64,000 nucleotides of DNA from an uncultured Tateyamaria sp. (GTDB taxonomy: Bacteria > Pseudomonadota > Alphaproteobacteria > Rhodobacterales > Rhodobacteraceae). The notes beneath the pieces were generated by a model that did no database searches, was not told where the DNA came from, and was given only the letters and a program-made list of their open reading frames with translations. The position numbers were made by a program, and so were the translations under genes. Every line of letters starts with the position of its first letter. Within the stretch, counting starts at the first letter, position 1. Of the stretch, positions 1-8,709 are shown in pieces. The stretch is from assembly GCF_947496075.1 (NCBI RefSeq), contig NZ_CANMBJ010000008.1:19394-83393 (forward strand), read 5' to 3'.

Positions 1-976
1 GAATGGGCAAGCCGGTTACCTCAGCCGCTTCTGCGGTTGCAAGCGGAGAGCAGCTCACCATTCCCGATATTGCAAATGGCGTAAGCTGCAGGCGTTCAAG
101 TACCATCACGCCACCCAGTGCACTCAGCGCATCGGGGGCAGCAAATAGGATACCATCCAGACGATCGCGGATATGCGAGGCCTTCAGGATGTCACGCGTT
201 TCCTGCTGAAACACACCGTCCGCAATTTCGACAACAATCACTTCGGCACCGCGCGCGGCTGCCGTACTGACCAGCGTGTCAAAACCCTGTTCGATCTGCT
301 CAAGCGGCCTACGGAAGGTGGTCGCCATGCCAACGTCGGTAAAGTCGAGCGCAGGGGCACCACCATCCTCAAAACTGTTGAAGTCACCAAAGGCACCCGT
401 ACCGGTGGCTTTGACACCTGCCACCGAATACCCGGACCGCATAAGCCCATGGGCGAGGCTTGAGGCGGCGGTGGTCTTACCCGAGTTCATCGAGGCACCG
501 AAAACCCCAATCACCGTCACGCGGTCATTGGCTGGCAGAGGCGGCAGTGCATAGTCCGCGACATTCATCACACGACCGTGTTCGCCGGTTAAAAGACCCA
601 AAGGCTTCAACCGGGTGGCATCGTCCATAAAGTCATGCGCTGCATCAATGCGCCCGGCAACACCGCCGCCCGCAACCAAGTCGATCAGATCGTCGTCGAT
701 GATGGCACTCGCCAGGAACTGATCAGGCGCATAACGGTCACCCAGACACACGACGACCAGATCTCCGGGATAGCTTAGCGAAACACGTCGCTCTGCCAGT
801 TGCATTTTTTTGTGTTGGCCGATTTCGACGATTTCGCACAGCATCAGATCACCGGCCTTGGCTGTCTGAAAACTGACGGACAGACCCCGGACGTCGCTGC
901 GATCAACGCGCCGTGTTGTGAACGCCCATTTCGCGATCTCGCAGAGGGCGGGGGTCAAAGGATAAATCTTGGTCAT
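1..976 (-). CDS. P-loop NTPase-like protein (DUF1611-like), C-terminus cut by window edge
   Basis: The minus frame is open from an ATG at 976 to the window edge, so the C-terminus is missing. Conceptual translation gives about 325 residues. A P-loop, GASMNSGKTT, lies at residues 160-169 after a beta-rich N-terminal domain of about 150 residues. This arrangement resembles DUF1611 and dethiobiotin-synthetase/MobB-like P-loop folds. A later acidic stretch (EIADGVFQQET) could be a Walker B-like region. GGAG stands about 9 bases before the ATG. The substrate is unknown. The N-terminus does not look like the D-glutamate acetyltransferase DgcN, the best-known DUF1611 protein. The nucleotide-binding fold is fairly secure, the family less so. 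Confidence 0.6.
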   Translation of the reverse strand, partial: MTKIYPLTPALCEIAKWAFTTRRVDRSDVRGLSVSFQTAKAGDLMLCEIVEIGQHKKMQLAERRVSLSYPGDLVVVCLGDRYAPDQFLASAIIDDDLIDLVAGGGVAGRIDAAHDFMDDATRLKPLGLLTGEHGRVMNVADYALPPLPANDRVTVIGVFGASMNSGKTTAASSLAHGLMRSGYSVAGVKATGTGAFGDFNSFEDGGAPALDFTDVGMATTFRRPLEQIEQGFDTLVSTAAARGAEVIVVEIADGVFQQETRDILKASHIRDRLDGILFAAPDALSALGGVMVLERLQLTPFAISGMVSCSPLATAEAAEVTGLPI

Positions 977-1143
977 TGGTTTGCTCCGTAGTGTAGCGTT
1001 TGAATGACCTTTGTTTCGCCGACCCGGATGATGGCTGTCCGGCAGACAAATGAACCGCTGCCGGAAATGTGGATGAACGCAAGATGAACGGTGGCGTTCA
1101 CCGGATCAGCGTATCCGCAATCAATGGCTGGGGGATTCTCACC

Positions 1144-1632
1144 CTAGTCATCATTGTCACCATCGTCTCCACCTCCATCATCACCGCCGCCGTCTCCACC
1201 TCCTCCGTCGCTGCCGCTGCCATTGTCATCATTATCGTCTCTTTCATCCCGATCATCATCGTCGTCGTCATCATCGTTGTCGTCGGCATCCGAACCACGG
1301 CGGCTTGTTCCCTCTTCGGGTTCGTCGCGCGCGCCTCTGCGAATCTCACCAATGGTGATTCTGTTGTCACCGTTGTGGTCATTGGTTCGCATCAGCTGTC
1401 TGGCGCCGTCGCGCCCAAAGGCCGCCACCAATTCATCAAAGCTGAGCATTCCGTCGGAATTAGTGTCCACAGATCGGAAACTCGCTGATTGACAAAGTGC
1501 CGCCGAAGACGATGCGAAACTGACAACAAGCGCAAAGAGCAGGCTCTTTGGAAGCCTGCGCGGGCGAACCGATACGTCCGCCGCAGCAATGGCGTGACCG
1601 CCATCTGCGTGCTTGCTGGTTCTGTACACCAT
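1144..1632 (-). CDS. Exported EF-hand protein with poly-Asp/Gly tail
   Basis: From the ATG at 1632 this is 162 residues; the frame stays open to 1746, so the start is uncertain. A hydrophobic segment at about residues 31-47 after an Arg/Lys-rich n-region suggests a signal peptide. Two canonical 12-residue EF loops follow: DTNSDGMLSFDE (56-67) and DHNGDNRITIGE (85-96). The last ~50 residues are almost only Asp, Gly, Asn and Ser, including a run of eight Asp. The acidic tail and EF loops indicate a periplasmic or secreted metal-binding protein, with Ca2+ the default guess. The replicon also carries a lanthanide-type alcohol dehydrogenase, so a trivalent metal is possible but unproven. The opposite-strand frame is a Val/Ile/Ser low-complexity shadow of the tail. 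Confidence 0.65.
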   Translation of the reverse strand: MVYRTSKHADGGHAIAAADVSVRPRRLPKSLLFALVVSFASSSAALCQSASFRSVDTNSDGMLSFDELVAAFGRDGARQLMRTNDHNGDNRITIGEIRRGARDEPEEGTSRRGSDADDNDDDDDDDDRDERDDNDDNGSGSDGGGGDGGGDDGGGDDGDNDD

Positions 1633-1840
1633 TCTATGCCCGATACTACCCGCGTTACATGCAGGGTATGCCCCAAAAGCAGTAGTAAGTTGCATGTGTG
1701 GATGAACGTTAGCCACTACCAAAGATGAACGCCAGATGAACAGCATCCGATGCCCTACATCCTGGATACAATCAGGCGATCTTCCGCAACTCTATGCGAA
1801 ATCAAGGTGCTGACTGCTTATAAAATTAACATAATTAAGC

Positions 1841-2200
1841 TTACAGGCTGTTTTTCACAATCCGTTGCAGGATGTGCGACCGATGGTTCTGACCACCAAA
1901 AAAGATACCCAGAACGCGCACCTCCATCCGTTCCGCGTCCGAAATAAAGTAGAAAACGGCGCTATCCTTGGTCACATGCCGCAGCCCATCCATGATCTGC
2001 GGCACCAGCGTGCCCTGGAACGGAACATCGCCCAGACCGGCTAGTGCATCCTCGACACCGCGCACGCGACTGGCCGCATGATTTAAAGCATCATCAATCG
2101 GCTCGCCAAGATCGCGGTATGATTGGAACAGATGATCAAAGATGACTTCGATATCCGCGTCACAAGCTGCGCTGCGGAGTACCTTAAACCCTGTGTGCAC
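1841..2200 (-). CDS. parE: ParE/RelE-family toxin
   Basis: Predicted 119-residue toxin of the RelE/ParE superfamily. The family signature is seen in the N-terminal segment (VLRSAACDADIEVIFDHLF), a central helix pair, and the C-terminal beta strands (FYFISDAERMEVRVLGIFF). ParE toxins usually act on DNA gyrase. The start is a GTG at 2200 inside the last codons of the antitoxin gene (17-base overlap), so translation is probably coupled. It is slightly longer than most ParE proteins (about 95-105 residues). On a plasmid-like replicon the pair is expected to act as a stability module. Target specificity cannot be read from sequence. Confidence 0.8.
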   Translation of the reverse strand: MHTGFKVLRSAACDADIEVIFDHLFQSYRDLGEPIDDALNHAASRVRGVEDALAGLGDVPFQGTLVPQIMDGLRHVTKDSAVFYFISDAERMEVRVLGIFFGGQNHRSHILQRIVKNSL

Positions 2201-2453
2201 GAGTTTTGGCCGCGATCATACCTTCGGTTCGGGCGCGTCCCTCATCCGCCGCCACAAATGGGCCTGCCGCCCGCTCGGCGAAAAAGGCCTGTAGCGCGGC
2301 CAACTCTGCCGCTTCACGCTCTTTCTCGGACCGGACGAGTTCAAGACCGCGCTGCACAACCGCGCTAACGCTGGCATATTGCCCATCCGCAACCAATCGG
2401 CGGGTAAACTCATCCTGTTGATCCGTGATCGATACAGAGGCTTTCACAGACAT
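2184..2453 (-). CDS. parD: ParD-like antitoxin
   Basis: 89-residue antitoxin directly upstream of and overlapping the ParE-like toxin. The N-terminus (VSITDQQDEFTRRLVADG, then YASVSAVVQRGLELV) matches the ribbon-helix-helix DNA-binding domain of ParD/CopG proteins. The C-terminal half is charged and presumably wraps the toxin. By family rule the antitoxin neutralises ParE and represses its own promoter. A near-palindrome upstream (2470-2480) is a candidate operator. Confidence 0.82.
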   Translation of the reverse strand: MSVKASVSITDQQDEFTRRLVADGQYASVSAVVQRGLELVRSEKEREAAELAALQAFFAERAAGPFVAADEGRARTEGMIAAKTRAHRV

Positions 2454-2469
2454 GGCATGTCTCCCATTG

Positions 2470-2480
2470 CTACTCAGTAG
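2470..2480. promoter_or_regulatory. Candidate ParD operator (imperfect palindrome)
   Basis: CTACTCAGTAG is an 11-base inverted repeat (arms CTACT/AGTAG) about 17 bases upstream of the parD ATG, beside a TATAAA-like element. Its position fits autoregulation by a ribbon-helix-helix antitoxin. Binding is inferred only from position and symmetry. Confidence 0.35.
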
Positions 2481-2516
2481 TATAAAGGGGCAAAATGGTC
2501 CGACGCAAGAGATGCA

Positions 2517-3926
2517 TCAGTTCAAATCCTGCAGCAGCCTTCCATGCTTTTTGCTTTCTGCAATCACATCCGAAAGCCTGCGCAGCCCTTTTCCTTCCAG
2601 AAGCGGGATCAGCTTGACCAATGCTTCCGCAGTCACTTGCGCATCCCCCAAGGCTGTGTGCCGCTGTTCGGACGGTATGATGATCTCAAGGCGGTCACAT
2701 AGCGCATCCAGCGTGTGTTCTTCGGTCGTACCGAAGACAATCGCGGACAAAAGGACGGTGTCCAGAACGGGATGATCCCATGTCACACCCATCCCTCCCT
2801 CGGCACGGCGCAAAAACGCCAGATCAAATGGGGCGTTATGCGCGACCAGAACCGCATCATGGCAGAACCCATGCAACGCACGGCCCGCCGTGGCGAAATC
2901 TGGCGCCCCTACGACATGGGCATCCGACACACGGTGCACCGCCGTCGATGCAGGGGGTATCGGACGGCCAGGATCGACATAACTGTCAAGCACTTCGCCT
3001 TCGACAATCCGTCCGTTCAAAACACGTACCGCCCCCAACTGCACCACGTCGTCCTTGTCAGTGGACAGACCCGTTGTTTCGGAATCAAACGCCACAAAAC
3101 ACAGCTCGGACAACGCCGTGCCCTGCATGTCTACGCCGTCACCGGCATTCAAGAGATCAAAGTCATAGACCAGCGGGCGCGCCGCCTCGGGCTTCAAGGG
3201 CACCTCGGGCATGTCGATCAGCAGCATGTACCCTGCCCCATCCAGCGGCTTCAGCTTCGCCATAAATGTCGTTGTTGCGTCCTTGTCCCGTAGGTCAAAG
3301 GCCACCTCGCCCCCCATCTGGTTCAGCGTGGACTTCGCCCGCCCCAGATCAGCCGCATAGAAGTAGTCAACCAAAGGTGCTTTGAGGCGCGGGGGCGCAA
3401 TGCCAGACAAGATGTCCGCTGCCTGCCCGTCGTACAGGACGATCCCCATACGCTCGTTCACCATGATCGTGGCAACCGGAATCTCGGTCAAGAGAGCGGT
3501 CAGACGTTCGGCCTCTGCCTGCAGTCGCGCAGTCTTGTGCGCCACGGCGGATGCTGTGTCCATGACGCTTGAGCTAAGCGTGTGCGATACGGCCTGCGCA
3601 GCCGGAGCAAGATCCCCAAGGTAACGAGCCGCATCCACATCCAACTCTCCCTCAACACCTGAATGTGCCCGCAGCCTCAAGTTGGCAGCAAGCGTGTTGA
3701 TCGGCTTGGCAACATTCTCATCGAACAAAAGCCAGATCACGACAGCCAACCCGGTGTTGAGAAATGCGAAGACAACAAAGGCCGTCACGAATGGTCCGGT
3801 CGGCAATGTGGGCTCGGCGCGCACCCATCCAAAGTACAGCGCCCCTGCCGCCAGCCCTGCCCCGCCTGCCGCCACAAGGCAGAAAAACAGGAAAATGCGC
3901 AAGCGCAGGGAAAGGCGCGTCAACAT
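2517..3926 (-). CDS. Membrane-anchored DnaQ-like 3'-5' exonuclease with HAMP/PAS-like N-terminus
   Basis: 469 residues. Two hydrophobic segments (about 9-35 and 46-68) are followed by a HAMP-like linker, a coiled region and a PAS-like section (about 145-240). The C-terminal ~200 residues are a DEDDh exonuclease: FDSETTGL (D281, E283), HNAPFDLAFL (D368) and HTALGDAQ (H423, D428). All catalytic residues are present. It resembles DNA polymerase III epsilon-type proofreading exonucleases, but a membrane anchor with sensor-like domains is not a polymerase subunit layout. It lies 1 base after the preceding gene in the same minus-strand run as the CBS/DUF294 protein and the acetate symporter. The nuclease fold is secure; the physiological role is unknown. 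Confidence 0.82.
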   Translation of the reverse strand: MLTRLSLRLRIFLFFCLVAAGGAGLAAGALYFGWVRAEPTLPTGPFVTAFVVFAFLNTGLAVVIWLLFDENVAKPINTLAANLRLRAHSGVEGELDVDAARYLGDLAPAAQAVSHTLSSSVMDTASAVAHKTARLQAEAERLTALLTEIPVATIMVNERMGIVLYDGQAADILSGIAPPRLKAPLVDYFYAADLGRAKSTLNQMGGEVAFDLRDKDATTTFMAKLKPLDGAGYMLLIDMPEVPLKPEAARPLVYDFDLLNAGDGVDMQGTALSELCFVAFDSETTGLSTDKDDVVQLGAVRVLNGRIVEGEVLDSYVDPGRPIPPASTAVHRVSDAHVVGAPDFATAGRALHGFCHDAVLVAHNAPFDLAFLRRAEGGMGVTWDHPVLDTVLLSAIVFGTTEEHTLDALCDRLEIIIPSEQRHTALGDAQVTAEALVKLIPLLEGKGLRRLSDVIAESKKHGRLLQDLN

Positions 3927-3927
3927 G

Positions 3928-4446
3928 TCAGGTCTCGCACACCATCGTCAGGATTGGATCATCGCCGGGCATCGCCTGCCAGTCTGCATCGACAACCGCA
4001 CCATCGGTCGAAAAATCTGCGCCGTCGATTAAAATGGCCGACTGCGCTTTGGCACAGTCGAGCAACATGGGTGTCTGGTTCACCGGCGACCAACGGCCAA
4101 AGAAATACAAATCAACCAACCGCTGATCCGGCTGCGCATCGTTCCGGCGCAGGGTCGCCATGTCCACCGCCACAAACCGTTTTGTATACGGGTAGGCTTG
4201 CGTCCAGGGTCGCAGCCAGCTCTGCTCATCCACCGTCATCGCGATCTCTACACCTGCGGGCAGCCGCTCTGCCGTGCGTCCGAACCACGTGTATTCGTTG
4301 GAAATGGTCATACCGATCATCCCGGCACCCGCCGCGACAGGCATCAACCATTTGGGCAGGCGCTTGTTCAATGCGATGTTCAACACCATGACAATGCCTG
4401 CACAGCCGATCCCGGCAAAGATGGTGGCGATCAATTCAACAAACAT
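3928..4446 (-). CDS. Hypothetical protein with two N-terminal membrane helices
   Basis: 172 residues of unknown function. Residues about 3-27 and 34-50 are hydrophobic and likely membrane-spanning; the remaining ~120 residues are soluble, with Trp/Tyr-rich stretches (WLRPWTQAYPY) and two Cys. It sits between the CBS/DUF294 gene (3 bases upstream) and the exonuclease gene (1 base downstream), so all three are surely co-transcribed. The tight linkage suggests a shared role at the membrane near acetate transport. No catalytic motif is recognised. Confidence 0.7.
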   Translation of the reverse strand: MFVELIATIFAGIGCAGIVMVLNIALNKRLPKWLMPVAAGAGMIGMTISNEYTWFGRTAERLPAGVEIAMTVDEQSWLRPWTQAYPYTKRFVAVDMATLRRNDAQPDQRLVDLYFFGRWSPVNQTPMLLDCAKAQSAILIDGADFSTDGAVVDADWQAMPGDDPILTMVCET

Positions 4447-4449
4447 GGC

Positions 4450-6273
4450 CTATCCCAACGCTCCCTTACCCGTACCGATGGCTGACTGCATGGTTTTGAC
4501 CACCACGAACGCGTCCCGCAAGTGACTGCGCTCGAAATCCGAGAGGGTCGCAGGCGACAAGTAGTTGTCTGGCCCCTGCCCCGCCTTCACCTGTGCGGCC
4601 TGATGTTCCAGCCGCGCAGTGGCGATCAGATCATAGGCGTCCAGCAGGTCGGCGCCACCCGTGGCAGATAGCCCGCCTGCGGCCATTGCCGCTTCGATCC
4701 GCGCCCGGGTGTTCACTGCTGTTAGCTGCCCCTGCAAGGCGTAAACCCGGCCCAGATCAACGACCGGCACCACACCATTGTGCTTCAGGTCCAACCGATT
4801 GCGATGCTCTCCCGACCGGATGGTCGCCAGCCCACGCAGCATCCCCAAAGGTGGGTAATGCTTGAGCGAGTTGGCAATCAGGTGCGCCACAAAAATCGAG
4901 TTGCGCGACGCCTTCGCCAACGTCTCGGCCTGCAGGTCGTCAAACAGGCTTTCGTCTCCGCCGATAGGCCGCAGATCGAACATGACCGAGGCCAGCATCT
5001 GCGCCTCGGGATTGGGTTTGGCGATCCAACCGGTAAAGTACGCGCGCCAGACAGACAACGGCTGACACCAACGCGGGTTGGTCGCCATCATGTCGCCGGG
5101 GCAATAAACATAGCCACAGGTATTGAGCCCATCGCAAACAATCCGCGCCAGTTTCGCAAAATAGGGCAAGTCCGCATCCGTCGCGTCATCGGACAAGATC
5201 AGGCAATTGTCCTGATCCGACACACCCGCCTGCTCCCGCCGCCCCTGCGATCCACAGGCCAGCCACAGATACGGCACAGGCGGGGCACCCAACTCTGCCT
5301 CAGCTAAAGACAGCAAGCGCCGGGTCACGGTATCGGCGATATCGGTGATCAGACGCGTGACAACATCGTGCCGAGTCCCCATGTTCACCAACTGTGCCAA
5401 CAGCGCCGGGATCTCGGCCGTGACACGTGCCATGACAGACGCATCGTCCGCCTCGGCCACACGGCGCACCAGATCGGCAGAGGACAACGCTTGAAACCGT
5501 GTCAAGTCTGTCTGAGTGACAATGCCCAACAGCTGCCCATCTTCGACAATAGGCACGTGGCCAATGCACCGTTCCATCATCATGTGCAGCACATCCATGC
5601 CCAACGCACTTGGCGGCAGGGTCAGGGGATCGGGCGTCATGATTGTGGACACAGCCTGACCAGAAGCCACACCACCGGCAACAACCTTGGCATTCATGTC
5701 GCGGACCGTGACGATCCCCTGAAAACACTCCGACCCCGCCACACAGATGGATGAGATATGGTGCTGTGCCATCTGCTGCGCCGCCGCACGGATCGTATCA
5801 TCCGGCAGGCATGTGACCGGATCACGGGTCATCAACTGATCAACGGGTAAAACCGTCAAATCCTTTGCCGCCGCCTGCGCCGGACGACGACGATCAAAGA
5901 ACCGTGCCACCTTGGGATGCTCACGGATCAATTCGTGCAACACCTGGGCCGGTACCAGGATCAGCGTTGTCTGACCAATCGCGACAGCCGTGCGCTGTGA
6001 TGGGCCACCTCGCAGCAAAGCGCGTTCACCAAATGAGTTGCGCGGGCCCAATAGGGACAATTGCACATCCGTCTCATCCGTGACCTCAACCTCGCCTGCA
6101 ACGATGACATAAAGATACCGGATCGCGTCCCCGACCTGAAACACGGGCACGCCGTCGGCAAATGTCTCGACCGTGCATCGACCAACCAGTTTCTTCAGAT
6201 CATCCGCGCTCAGCGCGTCATAAGGATGGACCGAGGCCAGGAATTGCGCGTGTTCAGTCTCAAGAGGCATCAC
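4450..6273 (-). CDS. cNMP-binding / CBS-pair / DUF294 nucleotidyltransferase-like regulatory protein
   Basis: 607 residues with four modules in order: a cyclic-nucleotide-binding-like domain (about 15-115), a CBS pair (about 143-262, beginning LMTRDPVTCLPDD), a DUF294 nucleotidyltransferase-like domain with GSQGRREQ...SDQDNC (about 341-357), and a DUF294 C-terminal helical domain. The DUF294 motif resembles the GlnD/GlnE-type active site, so a nucleotidyl-transfer or sensory function is likely. In many proteobacteria this gene lies beside the acetate symporter gene, as here, and is thought to regulate the transporter or acetate metabolism. A terminator separates it from the symporter gene. 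The N-terminus is MMPLE; the second Met is an equally good start. Confidence 0.85.
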   Translation of the reverse strand: MMPLETEHAQFLASVHPYDALSADDLKKLVGRCTVETFADGVPVFQVGDAIRYLYVIVAGEVEVTDETDVQLSLLGPRNSFGERALLRGGPSQRTAVAIGQTTLILVPAQVLHELIREHPKVARFFDRRRPAQAAAKDLTVLPVDQLMTRDPVTCLPDDTIRAAAQQMAQHHISSICVAGSECFQGIVTVRDMNAKVVAGGVASGQAVSTIMTPDPLTLPPSALGMDVLHMMMERCIGHVPIVEDGQLLGIVTQTDLTRFQALSSADLVRRVAEADDASVMARVTAEIPALLAQLVNMGTRHDVVTRLITDIADTVTRRLLSLAEAELGAPPVPYLWLACGSQGRREQAGVSDQDNCLILSDDATDADLPYFAKLARIVCDGLNTCGYVYCPGDMMATNPRWCQPLSVWRAYFTGWIAKPNPEAQMLASVMFDLRPIGGDESLFDDLQAETLAKASRNSIFVAHLIANSLKHYPPLGMLRGLATIRSGEHRNRLDLKHNGVVPVVDLGRVYALQGQLTAVNTRARIEAAMAAGGLSATGGADLLDAYDLIATARLEHQAAQVKAGQGPDNYLSPATLSDFERSHLRDAFVVVKTMQSAIGTGKGALG

Positions 6274-6329
6274 ATCACCCTGCGAAGGACAAAAACCTGC
6301 CCACGAGGATCGCGGACAGGTTCAGGATC

Positions 6330-6367
6330 AAAAGGCGCATCGCAGGGAAGAGAGACTGCGATGCGCC
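6330..6367 (-). terminator. Rho-independent terminator after the symporter gene
   Basis: Perfect 12-base stem: GGCGCATCGCAG at 6334-6345 and CTGCGATGCGCC at 6356-6367, with a 10-base loop. Read on the minus strand the stem is followed directly by TTTTGAT. It begins 9 bases after the symporter stop codon, so it ends the DUF4212-symporter transcript before the CBS/DUF294 gene. Confidence 0.85.
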
Positions 6368-6375
6368 CGAGGGCC

Positions 6376-8160
6376 TTAGTGGTCCGCGGCTGCGGTACCC
6401 GCCCCGCGGGGGATACGCACGCTTTCCACCAGGTCCTTGATCTCTTGCGGGGTTTCCTTGGTCATGCCGGACACCACGTACGCTGTGGCGAAGTTGACCA
6501 TGGCCCCGATCGCGCCGAACGATGTCGACTTGATCGGCCCCAACAGTGGATTGTCATCCGTGAACATGTTGGTGTCCGGGATAAAGAACCAACCCTTGTG
6601 CAAGAAGATATAGAGCAAGGTCACAACCAGACCGGCCAGCATGCCAGCCACAGCCCCCACATTGTTGATGCGGGTCGAGAAGATGCCCATCATCAGCGCA
6701 GGGAAGATCGACGCCGCTGCCAGACCAAAGGCCAGCGCCACCGTCTGGGCCGCAAAGCCCGGCGGGTTCAAGCCCAGGATCACGGCCACCACAATCGCCG
6801 CCGCCATTGAAATACGGGCCGCAAGCAGCTCGGACTTCTCTGACATGTTCGGCGTCAGCTGACCCTTCAACAGGTCGTGGGACACCGCGGAAGAGATCGC
6901 CAGAAGCAGACCTGCCGCCGTGGACAGAGCCGCCGCAAGGCCACCCGCGGCCACAAGGCCGATCACCCAACCCGGAAGGGACGCAATCTCTGGGTTCGCC
7001 AGCACCAGAATATCCCGGTTGAACTTAGTCAACTCGTTGCCCACCCATCCGTTCTCGGCCGCCTTGGCCTGCAGATCAGCGTTTTCGTCGTTGTAGTACT
7101 GGATCAGACCGTCGCCGTTCTTGTCTTCCCAATCCAGAAGACCAGTCTGCTGCCATGTCTCCATCCAGGCATATTCCGGGTCACTGTCGATCTGCTCAAC
7201 ACTCACCGCAGCACTGTCAATCCCATTGGGCCACATCAGCTCAGAGATGTTCAGCCGTGCCATGGCACCCACGGCAGGAGCCGTCAGGTACAGCAGAGCA
7301 ATGAACACCAACGTCCAACCAGCGGACCAACGCGCATCCGACACCTTGGGCACCGTAAAGAAGCGCATGATCACGTGAGGCAGACCCGCCGTCCCGATCA
7401 TCAGGGACAAGGTGAAAAGCACCATGTTCAGAGTAGATCCATGGGCCGCCGTGTACTCGGCAAAGCCAAGATCAGTCACGATCTGGTCGAGCTTGGCCAG
7501 TAGCGGCTCACCACTTTCAGTCGATCCAAACAGACCCAACGCGGGGATTGGGTCGCCCGTCAGTTGCAGCGAGATGAAAACCGCCGGAATGGTATAGGCA
7601 GTGATCAGAACGCAGTACTGCGCCACCTGCGTGTACGTCACACCTTTCATGCCGCCAAACACGGCATAGGCAAACACCACGCAAGACCCGATCAGCAGCC
7701 CCCATGTCGCATCAATCTCAAGGAAGCGACCAAAGGCGATGCCGACGCCTTGCATCTGACCGATCACATAGGTGATCGACGCCACCAGCAGGCAGATCAC
7801 GGCCACCATGCGGGCCGATGAGCTATAGAAACGATCGCCGATGAACTCGGACACCGTGAACTTGCCAAACTTCCGCAGATAAGGCGCGAGAAGCAGTGCG
7901 AGCAGGACATAACCGCCCGTCCAACCCATGAGGTAGGATGAATTATCGTAGCCGGTAAAGGCAATCAGACCCGCCATCGAGATGAACGACGCGGCCGACA
8001 TCCAGTCGGCTGCAGTGGCCATCCCGTTGGTGACAGGATGCACGCCGCGACCGGCAGCGTAGAATTCGCTGGTCGAGCCCGCGCGGGCCCAGACAGCGAT
8101 GCCGATGTAAAGCGCAAAGGACGCGCCCACAAACAGCAGGTTGAGTGTAAACTGGTCCAT
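6376..8160 (-). CDS. actP: Sodium:solute symporter, acetate-permease (ActP/VC_2705) type
   Basis: 594 residues, with 12-13 hydrophobic membrane segments typical of the SSS family. The start DQFTLNLLFVGASFALYIG and the early motif TSEFYAAGRGVHPVTNGMA match the acetate-permease/VC_2705 subfamily. Expected role: Na+-coupled import of acetate or related short-chain carboxylates. A large loop (about 315-385) contains DKNGDGLIQYYN, which looks like an EF-hand loop with Asn at position 12. It lies 5 bases after the DUF4212 gene, its usual small partner. With acs nearby it forms an acetate uptake-and-activation set. The substrate is inferred from family and context. Confidence 0.88.
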   Translation of the reverse strand: MDQFTLNLLFVGASFALYIGIAVWARAGSTSEFYAAGRGVHPVTNGMATAADWMSAASFISMAGLIAFTGYDNSSYLMGWTGGYVLLALLLAPYLRKFGKFTVSEFIGDRFYSSSARMVAVICLLVASITYVIGQMQGVGIAFGRFLEIDATWGLLIGSCVVFAYAVFGGMKGVTYTQVAQYCVLITAYTIPAVFISLQLTGDPIPALGLFGSTESGEPLLAKLDQIVTDLGFAEYTAAHGSTLNMVLFTLSLMIGTAGLPHVIMRFFTVPKVSDARWSAGWTLVFIALLYLTAPAVGAMARLNISELMWPNGIDSAAVSVEQIDSDPEYAWMETWQQTGLLDWEDKNGDGLIQYYNDENADLQAKAAENGWVGNELTKFNRDILVLANPEIASLPGWVIGLVAAGGLAAALSTAAGLLLAISSAVSHDLLKGQLTPNMSEKSELLAARISMAAAIVVAVILGLNPPGFAAQTVALAFGLAAASIFPALMMGIFSTRINNVGAVAGMLAGLVVTLLYIFLHKGWFFIPDTNMFTDDNPLLGPIKSTSFGAIGAMVNFATAYVVSGMTKETPQEIKDLVESVRIPRGAGTAAADH

Positions 8161-8165
8161 CGTTC

Positions 8166-8450
8166 TTACTCCTCGTCCACGCCGTATTGCTTATCGAGCC
8201 TGTTCATCCGCCAAGCGTAGAAAAAGATCAGCACCAGAAAGACGATGATCGAACCCTGCTGCGCAAACCAAAAGCCCAGGTCCGTGCCACCCACGGAAAT
8301 TCCGCTCAGGACTGGCCTGAGGACGATGCCAAAGCCAAAGGACACAAGGGCCCAGATCACCAGCGAAATTAAGATCATCCGGACATTGGCCGCCCAATAG
8401 CCTTTGTCCCTCTCCGTGACTTGAGCAATGTTTGTCGTTTCCTCCGACAT
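8166..8450 (-). CDS. DUF4212 small membrane protein, symporter partner
   Basis: 94 residues starting MSEETTNIAQ. The ATG at 8450 has GGAGGAG 6 bases upstream; a longer frame to 8513 lacks such a site. Two hydrophobic segments (WAANVRMILISLVIWALVSF and a second near residues 65-82, FFYAWRMNRLD at its end) give a two-helix protein. DUF4212 proteins are almost always encoded just before an SSS-type acetate permease, as here, and are thought to be a transporter subunit or chaperone. Presumed inner-membrane location. Confidence 0.88.
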   Translation of the reverse strand: MSEETTNIAQVTERDKGYWAANVRMILISLVIWALVSFGFGIVLRPVLSGISVGGTDLGFWFAQQGSIIVFLVLIFFYAWRMNRLDKQYGVDEE

Positions 8451-8709
8451 CGTAGCTCCTCCTATCGTTTCCGTTGCGGGGCGCGCGTGGCCCCTTTGGT
8501 CTATGGCACCCAAATGATGTTGCGGGTTGCCTTCGAAATTTCAGTCACTGTGCTGCACCTTGGGGCCGTCAGCGATGACCCAGATCAAGGCAGGCACAGC
8601 GATCTTTCCCGGCACCCAAGCACACGGGGACCCATCTGCGCCCTCGCGGGGCGCAGCCACGGCCACACACACAGCCGCGTTTTGCAGTTTCGTCAGGCGG
8701 GTTTGGGCG

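Noticed and set aside
1069..1488. Plus-strand frame rich in Val/Ile, resembling a membrane protein
   Set aside because: It is the complement of the Asp/Gly codons of the EF-hand protein tail; composition is explained by the antisense strand.
1144..1632. Lanmodulin
   Set aside because: Only two EF loops, with no Pro at position 2 and no Asp at position 9, which characterise lanmodulin; only a general metal-binding role is supported.
8636..8656. Intrinsic terminator after adk
   Set aside because: The 8-base GC stem has no T-run on the minus strand and is ~55 bases past the stop, so it was not listed as a terminator.
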